Shown piece by piece: positions 56,466 through 64,000 of a DNA stretch of 64,000 bases. Each line of letters opens with the position of its first letter. Positions within the stretch are counted from its first letter, which is position 1. Origin of the DNA: Tritrichomonas musculus (Eukaryota; Parabasalia; Tritrichomonadida; Tritrichomonadidae); NCBI GenBank assembly GCA_039105265.1, contig JAPFFF010000002.1, forward strand, positions 9,300,001-9,364,000, given 5' to 3'. The notes beneath the pieces are model-generated. The model had not been told where the DNA came from, searched no databases, and was given only the letters and a program-made list of their open reading frames with translations. The translations under genes were made by a program, and so were the position numbers.

Positions 56466-57009
56466 ATTTAACTTTGCAATTGACCTGGATTGAAACTTAT
56501 TCTTTTATTGTAATATGATTATATTTATAAAAGAATATATCATATTGCAATTTAATATTTTTCAAAGATATAATGAGATTTAAAATACCATGTATCAGCC
56601 TTAATTGGCAATTTTTTCTTAAGGTCTATTGAATTATATGATATATATTTGAGAAAAAAAAAAAACTAATTAAAAGTTGAAGAAAATTCAGGAACTTTTA
56701 TAAAACCATATAATATATGTAGGGTTTAACGAGTAATATAGGTTGATGCTGAAATAATTGGAAATCAATTTACATTAATCATGCTTGACTTTTTTCATGT
56801 CGTGTTCTGTTTAATACATGGATTTGATAAAAGATTAATAATTTCTTGATTTTTATTTTTTCTTACATCACCATTAAAAATGCACATCTTTCTGCTTTTT
56901 TTTCCCCTAAAAACAAGAATATCGCAAAAATATCAAAAAAAAAAGGAAATAAAATTATATAATTAACCTATTTATTAATAATAATTGATGATGATAGATA
57001 TACATATAA
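56466..57009. other. AT-rich intergenic DNA
   Basis: Nothing gene-like is supported. It holds homopolymer runs and possible further decayed transposon sequence. Confidence 0.4.
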
Positions 57010-57237
57010 TTACGTAAATTCACTTTCAGGTAATTTAGGAATGATTCCGTGAGTTGAGCAATACTCATGAACTTGTCTTGGAACTTCAGCCAACACTTCA
57101 TTTTCCAATCTTTCACTGCTACTATTTTTGAACTTATTGAAAGGCACGAATTGCACGATATCTCTCTTCATTATCTCTTTCTTTCTCGACTTCAGGGGCT
57201 TCTCATCATTTTCTTTATCAGCAAGAAAACATTCCAC
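57010..57237 (-). CDS. Short uncertain ORF (75 aa)
   Basis: MECFLADKENDEKPLKSRKK leads into EVLAEVPRQVHEYCSTHGII and a stop. Codon use and composition look coding, but no family is recognised and no initiator is obvious before the ATG. It lies upstream of the Tc1/mariner relic on the same strand, so it could be a remnant of the same or another element, or a small host gene. Confidence 0.3.
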   Translation of the reverse strand: MECFLADKENDEKPLKSRKKEIMKRDIVQFVPFNKFKNSSSERLENEVLAEVPRQVHEYCSTHGIIPKLPESEFT

Positions 57238-57357
57238 TTTTTTAACTTATATTTTGAAGTGTATCAATTTTATTGGATATTATGAGATCAACATAAGATT
57301 TAAAGTTTTAACAAAAATAAAACTTTAAAATTATTTTATTTTATTTAAGAAAATTTA

Positions 57358-57486
57358 ATCCGATGCTTCAGCTTCGGCATCTGCTAATACTGCTGCTGGT
57401 GTATCAGCTTCTGCTGCATGAGCTTGATTCTCAGTAGTTTTATCTGTATCTTGTTTTGAGTCTGCTTTTTGAGTTTTATTTTTTTA
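57358..57486 (-). pseudogene. Orphan C-terminal coding fragment, Ala/Glu-rich
   Basis: The minus strand reads KTQKADSKQDTDKTTENQAH, then AAEADTPAAVLADAEAEASD and TAA. The codon texture differs sharply from surrounding AT-rich DNA. No ATG is in frame (a stop lies just upstream), so it appears to be the tail of a gene displaced here, or the last exon of a spliced gene. Confidence 0.35.
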
Positions 57487-57552
57487 AATGAATAATTTAC
57501 AAATTATTTTTTCTGAAAAAAAAGACGATAGAAAAAGCTTAATTGAAATATT

Positions 57553-59436
57553 ATGAAGGAAAATTCAAGAAAAGCTAAATACGCTGTAACCAATAAAACA
57601 GATGCAGAAAAAGCAGCTTTAGAAGCAACAAATGACGATAAATGGGGACCTGCCAATACTCAAATGCAAGAAATATGTAAAATGTGTAACAATTATAAAG
57701 ATTGTGAAGATATTAAAAGAATAATCTGGGAACGTCTTGGCGACATTGAAAACGTACGCCATGTTCAAAAATCCCTTCTTCTTCTTGAATATCTTATATC
57801 AAATGGTCCTGAATCATTCCGTTCGGATACAAGAGCAATGTCAGGTCAACTACAATCACTTACCTATCTTAGAAATAACGATGTTGGTGAAAAAGCTGCT
57901 CTTGAAACTGTAATTAGAAAGAAATCAGAAGATATTTTAAATCTAGTAAATGATAATGATTTATACAGAATGAGACGTGAAAAAGCTCAGAAACTTAAAT
58001 CATTTTTTCAAGAATGTACAAACGACCGATTCGAAAGTATGTACTCAACATCAGCAACTCCACAGCAAAAGGAACAAATACAGCAAAGACAAGTTTACCA
58101 AAGTCCATTCATGCAGTCACAGCAACAACAATCATTACAACAGCAACCAATGCAGCAAAGACAAGTTTACCAAAGTCCATTCATGCAGTCACAGCAACGA
58201 CAATCATTACAACAGCAACCAATGCAGCAAAGACAAGTTTACCAAAGTCCATTCATGCAGTCACAGCAACAACAATCATTACAACAGCAACAACAATCAT
58301 TATTTGTTGATGATTTGCTTGATTTAAATAGTATTCCAGTAAAACCCATACATTCTATAGTACCAAATGAAAAAGAAAGCAAAATTCACATTTCAGCAGA
58401 TTCATACAATGAACTCATGAAAGAAAACGAACGGTTACGAGCAGAACTGGATATTAAAATAAAAGAAATTAATAAATTACAAAAGCAATCAAACGCTCAA
58501 GAAGAAAAAATAACCAATCTCCAACAACTTCTTGAAGATAAACAAAAAGAGTATCAATCAATAGACAAGCCAAGCATTTCATTTGAAGCACTTGATATGG
58601 AAGACATTCAAAGCCTGAAAAGAATCAAAGTACTTGGCCAAGGTGCAACGGGCAAAACAATAGAAGTAACGAAAAATATTGAGAAGAAATATGTATTAAA
58701 AGAATTGATTCGAGTTGATTTTAAAAGTTTTAAAAATTTTATTAAAGAACATGATCTTTTAAGTTATTTAAATCATCCAAACATCGTCAAAACATATGGA
58801 ATTTTTATAGGAAATGAAGAAAATCCAGCATCAATTCTTCTTGAATATTGCGACACAGATTTGAACACAGCAATGAAAGAAAATAAATTATCAAAAATTA
58901 ACATTTCTTTTTATATTTATCAAATTGCTGAAGGAATGAAATACGTTCATTTTAAAGATATAATTCATAAAGATTTAAAACCAGGAAATATTCTTATTTG
59001 CAAAAATGATTTGGTTAAAATTTGTGATTTTGGTACTGCGAAATTAATTTCAACAGAAGAATTGACTTCAACTTCTGATATGGTTGGAACTTTGTTTTAT
59101 ATGGCACCTGAATTGCTGTTGAATCAAGATTACAACAATAAAGTTGATGTTTTTTCGTTTGGTATTGTTGTTTATTTCCTTTTAAATGAAGGTAAGGTTC
59201 CTGGAGCAACGTTTTTAATGGGAAAAAGGCCAACAATCCCAAGTTCCTTCACAGAGTTCGCTAAAAAATTGGTTGAAAAGTGCTGGTGTATTGATCATGA
59301 AAGTCGTCCAAGCTTTGAAACAATTTGTAAGGAATTGGAAGAAAATGATTATTGCCTATTCGATATGAGTTTTGATGAAAAATTACTTTTGAAGAATCTT
59401 GTTAATAAATATAAATTACAAATACCACATTATTAA
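57553..59436 (+). CDS. ENTH-domain protein kinase (epsin-like/TKL-type fusion)
   Basis: Residues 8-155 form an ENTH domain (AEKAALEATNDDKWGPANTQ; VRHVQKSLLLLEYLISNGPE), which binds membrane phosphoinositides in epsins. Residues 178-250 are Gln-rich with three 24-residue repeats (QRQVYQSPFMQSQQQQSLQQ). DDLLDLN at 253-259 resembles a clathrin box. A coiled coil spans about 285-335. A kinase domain at about 356-615 has GQGATG (glycine loop), VLKE (Lys383), IHKDLKPGN (Asp474), CDFG (492-494) and MAPE (517-520), all catalytic residues being present. It probably acts at clathrin-coated membranes as a signalling adaptor (inference). The stop TAATAAAC holds the TAAA signal. Confidence 0.88.
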   Translation: MKENSRKAKYAVTNKTDAEKAALEATNDDKWGPANTQMQEICKMCNNYKDCEDIKRIIWERLGDIENVRHVQKSLLLLEYLISNGPESFRSDTRAMSGQLQSLTYLRNNDVGEKAALETVIRKKSEDILNLVNDNDLYRMRREKAQKLKSFFQECTNDRFESMYSTSATPQQKEQIQQRQVYQSPFMQSQQQQSLQQQPMQQRQVYQSPFMQSQQRQSLQQQPMQQRQVYQSPFMQSQQQQSLQQQQQSLFVDDLLDLNSIPVKPIHSIVPNEKESKIHISADSYNELMKENERLRAELDIKIKEINKLQKQSNAQEEKITNLQQLLEDKQKEYQSIDKPSISFEALDMEDIQSLKRIKVLGQGATGKTIEVTKNIEKKYVLKELIRVDFKSFKNFIKEHDLLSYLNHPNIVKTYGIFIGNEENPASILLEYCDTDLNTAMKENKLSKINISFYIYQIAEGMKYVHFKDIIHKDLKPGNILICKNDLVKICDFGTAKLISTEELTSTSDMVGTLFYMAPELLLNQDYNNKVDVFSFGIVVYFLLNEGKVPGATFLMGKRPTIPSSFTEFAKKLVEKCWCIDHESRPSFETICKELEENDYCLFDMSFDEKLLLKNLVNKYKLQIPHY

Positions 59437-59612
59437 TAAACAAAATAATTATTTTGAACCTTATTAATAATCTATTTTTTTTAACATTAATAGCTGGAAT
59501 AATTCACTCTGTATTTGAATTAGAAAATAATAAAAAAATTATTAACAAATGAAAAGAAAATTAATGTTTTATAGAAAAAGAAAATAATAGAATCTTTTAA
59601 ATAAGGTATCAT

Positions 59613-62600
59613 TCAAATACAAATTCCAAAACCTTCATAGAACAATGATGATATCTTGTGGGGACTACTTTTAGGAATAATATTTGACTTTTTATTTATA
59701 AGATCAGAAAAAGGAATTGGTTTGAATAAAGCATTATATATATAATATCTTTCTTTATAAGAGTTGTATTTTGAATCAAATATTTTTTTATCATATAATT
59801 TGAGGTCGTATATCTTGTCACAAATTTGATTTAATAATTCATCTTTCTTCTTTGTTAGCATTTCAACTTTTTGTTTGATCATTTCAATATCGCATCCAAC
59901 TTGTTTTACCAGTATCAAGGATAATAGAACTAAAGAATGATCGAAGTTTTGAGATGATTTGATTAGTAAATCATATGTTTCATTAATATCGCTCTTGATA
60001 TTTTTATTAAAATTATATGTTAGAGCAAGATTATACATTGCCAAATAATCCTGATTTTGATTAATTGCCTCGTTAAAATAAACAATTGCTTTTCCTGGAT
60101 TACATTCAACGTTATCGCGTCCAATCATATATATAACACCTAGATTATTTTTTGCATATTCTATATTGAATGATGAAGCTTCTTTATAATAATGAATTGC
60201 TTCTTCAATATTCTTCTTTAAATATTTTCCTTCTTGAAGCAAAAACCCATGGATAAAATTAGCCATTCTATTTCCATTTTTAGATGCCAAAACTGTATAA
60301 AACACACTTAGCTTGATATCTTGAGGAACGGAATTGCTAGAATAATATATTTCACCAAGCAAGAATTGGGCATCCTTATGATTTTTATTGGCAGCTCTTC
60401 TCAAATATCCAATTGCTTTTAAAGCATTACGTTTAATATATTTATTTCCATAATAAATGATTCCGAGCATTAATTGTGCATTTTCATTATTTTGATCTGA
60501 AGATAGAGACAAATAATGAATAGCTTTAACAATATCACGATCTATTAATTTGCCTTCATAATAAATTTTTCCAAGAATGAATTGTGCCTTTGAATGATTT
60601 TGATCTGAGGCAAGTGATAAATAATGAATTGCTTTACTAATATTTTGTATTTCACCTGGGCCATCTAAATAAATTAAGCCGAGAAAAAATTGTGCCTCTT
60701 CATTATTTTGATTAGAAGCTTGTGTATAATAATAAATTGATTTATAAATGTCATAGTGATTATACATATATTCATAATGAATAAATCCCAAAGCATTAAG
60801 TGCATTACAATTTTTTTGATTTGCAGAAAGAATGAAATAATGAATTGCTTTTTCGATATCTTGGTTAATATATAAAACGCCTAGATTGTATTGTGCAGTG
60901 GAATCATTTTGTATTGCAGCAAGATTGAAATAATAAATTGCTTTATTAATATCTCGTTTAACATATTTTCCTTCATAATAAATGTTTCCAATAAACAATT
61001 GTGCATCTGAATTGAATTGATTTGCTGATAGTAATAAATAATTGATTGATTTGTTTATATCTCGTGGGATAAGTTTACCATTATAATAAAAAAAACCAAG
61101 ATAATACTGGGCTAAAGAATGATTTAAATCTGCCGCAAGAGAAAAATAATGAATAGCTTTATTGACATCTACATTAGAAAAGTTAGGATCAATATAAATT
61201 AGGCCAAGAGCAAATTGTGAATCTGAATTGCCTTGATCTGCTGCAAGTAGAAAATATTTTTTGGCTTTGCATATATCTCTTGGTACAAATTCTCCTTGAA
61301 AATAAATGAGACCTAAATTATGTTGTGAATATACATGATTATTATTTGCAGCCATTGTCCAATATTGAATTGCTTTTTTGATATTTTGCTTAACATCTTT
61401 TCCTTCATAATAAATGCTACTTAATATGTATTGTGCTTCCACGTGATTTTGATTGGAAGCTAAAGTTAAATATATGATTGCTTTATCAATACTTCGGACT
61501 ACATATTTTCCTTCAAGAAAAATAACACCTAAAAGATATTGTGCCATGGGATTATTTTGATTTACAGCAAGGTTAAAATAATAAAGTGCTTTTTGATAAT
61601 CTCGCGTTATATGTTTTCCTTCATAATATAATAAGCCTAGATTATATTGTGCTTCTGAGTTATTTAATTGTGAAGCCAAGAAAAAATAATTAATTGCTTT
61701 ATTTATATTAGGTTTAATATATTTTCCATCTTTATATATTATTCCTAATCTTGTTAATGCGTCAGAATCATTTTGTCTTGCTGCTTGTACTAAATAATAA
61801 ATAGCTTTTTCGATATTAGGTTTGATATATTCTCCTTCATAATAAATAATACCAAGAACAGTTTGAGCTTTTGCATAATTAAGTTTAGCTGCTCTTTCAA
61901 AATAATATATTGATTTATTAATATCGCGTGGCTTATATTCATTTGACTCATAAATTACTCCCAAATTATATAGAGAATCTATATCATCTTGATTTGCTGC
62001 AAGTTGAAAATAGTGAATTGATTTGTCAATGTCAGGAGCAATAAATTTGCCTTCACTATAAATGTATCCTAAATTTTTTTGAGCATTAACTTGGTTTAGA
62101 TCTGAAGCACGTGAGAAATATTTAATTGCAGTATTAATATCAAACATTCCATTTGTTTCATATATATAAATCATACCAAGTAATAAAAATGCTACTGGAT
62201 GGTTTTGTTCACCAGCAAGTAAATAATATTTAATTGCTTTTTCAATATTGTGAGGTACATATTTTCCCATATCATAAAGTAAACCCAGCCAAAAAAGAGC
62301 ATTTACGTCATCATTGTTTTTTCTATTTAAAAAATAATTAGGATTTGGTTCTTTATATATACAAATATTACTTCTAAACGTTATTACAATTAGGTCAAGT
62401 AATGGATAATTATTTTTTTTAGATGGATGAATCGAAAAAAATTCTTCAAATATATCATTAATATTTGGACGATTTCTGGGGTTTTCTGCAGTACTTTTGC
62501 AAATGATTTGTGAAAATTCATTTTTTTCATTAAATATAAATGAAATAATTTTTCCAAGTGAGTAAACATCACTTTCAAATGAAAATATTCTATCACTACT

Positions 62601-63662
62601 AATTTCTGGTGCCGCAAAATATTCAGAAGAATCTGTAGATTTTGGATGATCATTTGATTCAGAATTATTTGGAATTAGTCTATCAAAATCAATCAAAACC
62701 ACATTTTTATTAACATCAACAATGATATTATCTACCTTCAAATCTCTATATATTAGCTTACAATAGTGGAAATACATGAATACATGATATAAATTAAAGA
62801 TGATATTTATTTTCTCATCATGAGTTAAATTTATTTTGTTGATATTTGTCAATGTTGTTCCATTTATAAATTCAATTACAATGTAATTCCCTTCTTCACC
62901 TATTCCATAAAATTTGGGCATAAATGGATGTCTATATTTTACGTAATTCATATATTCACGTTCCATTAAATACTTACATTGTGAATCATTCTCATTTGAT
63001 TTTTTGATTACTAGTAATTTTTCATCATTTATATAATATATCAAAAAGCATGTAAATATATTTGAAGCTCCAACAACTCGTAGTGTCACAAATTCACTTT
63101 CTTTAAATAAACGTGGTGCATATTGAATTTCATAATCAACGATAAATTGATTTACTCTATCCGTTGTCAATTCTAAATAGCCTTTTTGGATCAAATAGCC
63201 TGATACGCATGAAACTGTCATATTCCACAATTTTAAAAATGGTTTTTGGTCTTTGGAAAGCCTGAACCTTTGATTTAATGATTGGATCTCATCCAGAAAA
63301 AATGAATTTGGTTCAATTTCACGATTATTCACTGTAATTTTTTCTTTGACTAAAGATTTTGTGTCTGATATAAAGCAAACAGGCAAATTAGGATTGGAAG
63401 ATATTATTATATCAAGTATAAAAATCGAAGATTGTTCAATAAATAAAAGTGCCTTTTCTATTCCAATGATAATATAATTTTGATTTTCTTGTTTATTGAT
63501 TTGTTCGTTTTGATAAATTAAGAGTAATTTCGTTTTTTTTATATTATTCTCAATCTTCTTTAATTCGTCTTCATTTGAAATAAAATAAAATGTATAATCT
63601 TTATTAAATCCGTTAAGAGAGGAAATTATTGAAAGTTCTTGGTTTTTTACGAGATTTCTCAT
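59613..63662 (-). CDS. Protein kinase with C-terminal Sel1 repeats (1349 aa)
   Basis: An N-terminal ~185 residues of a trichomonad-type extension precede a kinase domain at about 190-412: LLVIKK (Lys220), YRDLKVDN (Asp307; Tyr in place of His), LIDFDRL (DFD instead of DFG), SSEYFAAPE (APE 351-353) and SDVYSLG. All key Asp/Lys positions are kept, so activity is plausible. From about 450 to 1270 follow more than twenty 36-residue Sel1 repeats (for example YYLGFFYYNGKLIPRDINKS). The solenoid likely recruits substrates. This architecture is common in trichomonads. The start ATG follows TTTTCATA on the gene strand. Confidence 0.9.
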   Translation of the reverse strand: MRNLVKNQELSIISSLNGFNKDYTFYFISNEDELKKIENNIKKTKLLLIYQNEQINKQENQNYIIIGIEKALLFIEQSSIFILDIIISSNPNLPVCFISDTKSLVKEKITVNNREIEPNSFFLDEIQSLNQRFRLSKDQKPFLKLWNMTVSCVSGYLIQKGYLELTTDRVNQFIVDYEIQYAPRLFKESEFVTLRVVGASNIFTCFLIYYINDEKLLVIKKSNENDSQCKYLMEREYMNYVKYRHPFMPKFYGIGEEGNYIVIEFINGTTLTNINKINLTHDEKINIIFNLYHVFMYFHYCKLIYRDLKVDNIIVDVNKNVVLIDFDRLIPNNSESNDHPKSTDSSEYFAAPEISSDRIFSFESDVYSLGKIISFIFNEKNEFSQIICKSTAENPRNRPNINDIFEEFFSIHPSKKNNYPLLDLIVITFRSNICIYKEPNPNYFLNRKNNDDVNALFWLGLLYDMGKYVPHNIEKAIKYYLLAGEQNHPVAFLLLGMIYIYETNGMFDINTAIKYFSRASDLNQVNAQKNLGYIYSEGKFIAPDIDKSIHYFQLAANQDDIDSLYNLGVIYESNEYKPRDINKSIYYFERAAKLNYAKAQTVLGIIYYEGEYIKPNIEKAIYYLVQAARQNDSDALTRLGIIYKDGKYIKPNINKAINYFFLASQLNNSEAQYNLGLLYYEGKHITRDYQKALYYFNLAVNQNNPMAQYLLGVIFLEGKYVVRSIDKAIIYLTLASNQNHVEAQYILSSIYYEGKDVKQNIKKAIQYWTMAANNNHVYSQHNLGLIYFQGEFVPRDICKAKKYFLLAADQGNSDSQFALGLIYIDPNFSNVDVNKAIHYFSLAADLNHSLAQYYLGFFYYNGKLIPRDINKSINYLLLSANQFNSDAQLFIGNIYYEGKYVKRDINKAIYYFNLAAIQNDSTAQYNLGVLYINQDIEKAIHYFILSANQKNCNALNALGFIHYEYMYNHYDIYKSIYYYTQASNQNNEEAQFFLGLIYLDGPGEIQNISKAIHYLSLASDQNHSKAQFILGKIYYEGKLIDRDIVKAIHYLSLSSDQNNENAQLMLGIIYYGNKYIKRNALKAIGYLRRAANKNHKDAQFLLGEIYYSSNSVPQDIKLSVFYTVLASKNGNRMANFIHGFLLQEGKYLKKNIEEAIHYYKEASSFNIEYAKNNLGVIYMIGRDNVECNPGKAIVYFNEAINQNQDYLAMYNLALTYNFNKNIKSDINETYDLLIKSSQNFDHSLVLLSLILVKQVGCDIEMIKQKVEMLTKKKDELLNQICDKIYDLKLYDKKIFDSKYNSYKERYYIYNALFKPIPFSDLINKKSNIIPKSSPHKISSLFYEGFGICI

Positions 63663-64000
63663 TATGAAAACTTTTGATGATATTCTTATTACTATTGAAA
63701 TTTTTCATGACATTCAAAAATTTGAAGTCTATATAAATATTCTATGAGCTCTCTCAAAAATCAAATTTTATAAAATTTTGAAATAAATTTGAATTTATAT
63801 GTAACTGATTATATTTATAATTTAAAAGTTATCTATTTACTATTAATGCAACTGATAATAACAAATTTTTGAAAAAAATATAACCTTATTTAGACAATAG
63901 ATGATGATTTTAATTAAAAAATTTTTTCTTCTATATTAGTAATTAATTATATTTGTAATTACTTTTATCTGCATTTATACAAATATTTCTAAATAAAATA
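63663..64000. other. AT-rich upstream/intergenic DNA
   Basis: No gene, RNA or repeat is supported. It includes the 5' region of the kinase-Sel1 gene. Confidence 0.4.

Noticed and set aside
57977-58327. Alternative-frame ORFs over the Gln-rich repeats of the ENTH-kinase
   Set aside because: The 72-bp in-frame repeat keeps other frames open. The ENTH and kinase domains fix the true frame.

Overview
The window looks like a contig from a trichomonad (parabasalid) protist, most like Tritrichomonas or a relative. The DNA is very AT-rich. Long ORFs run without visible introns. Sel1-repeat proteins and TKL-like kinases sit in the flanks. Many stop codons overlap a TAAA polyadenylation signal, and many starts are preceded by a TCA(Y)TTTTT initiator-like sequence. 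I infer the organism from these features; no rRNA is present to settle it.

Host flanks. On the left are a Sel1-repeat protein cut by the window edge (1-3257), a degenerate kinase fragment (3511-3999), a repeat-rich gap (4000-5516), and the 5' part of a sacsin/HSP90-like ATPase gene (5517-9631). On the right are the 3' part of that gene (54687-56318), a decayed Tc1/mariner relic, an ENTH-domain/kinase fusion (57553-59436), and a kinase-Sel1 protein on the minus strand (59613-63662).

The centre (9632-54681, about 45 kb) is one large integrated virus-like element of the Polinton/Maverick and Polinton-like virus (PLV) realm. It begins AGTAGTATATATAAATGG and ends with the inverted complement. The inverted terminal regions are about 470 bp and the target duplication is TCGAC (or TTCGAC). 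It interrupts the sacsin-like gene, whose reading frame would run across the empty site. It looks nearly whole and young: duplications are identical, outer TIRs nearly identical, and almost all large ORFs open. One extra capsid gene copy is clearly broken.

Element layout. Left end (9.6-13.5 kb): three small minus-strand genes, each preceded by the same promoter cassette and a tandem-repeat array. Replication/early half (13.6-27.9 kb): a 530-aa unknown, two proteins sharing an N-terminal domain, an SF3 (D5-like) helicase and a partial helicase paralogue, several small coiled-coil proteins, an iteron array and two copies of a 0.4-kb repeat. Morphogenesis half (28-54 kb): two fibre-like proteins, a penton-like candidate, a caspase-fold protease, an intact and a broken copy of the likely major capsid protein, a pVI-like amphipathic protein, a 45-aa membrane protein, an A32/FtsK-HerA-type packaging ATPase, a 20-aa Arg/Ser-rich protamine-like peptide and two very large alpha-helical proteins. 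I see no protein-primed DNA polymerase B, retroviral-type integrase or Ulp1-type protease, so how it replicates and integrates is open.

The genes fit a virus that replicates with its helicase plus host polymerases, packages DNA with the ATPase into a double jelly-roll capsid, and may mature it with the caspase-like enzyme.
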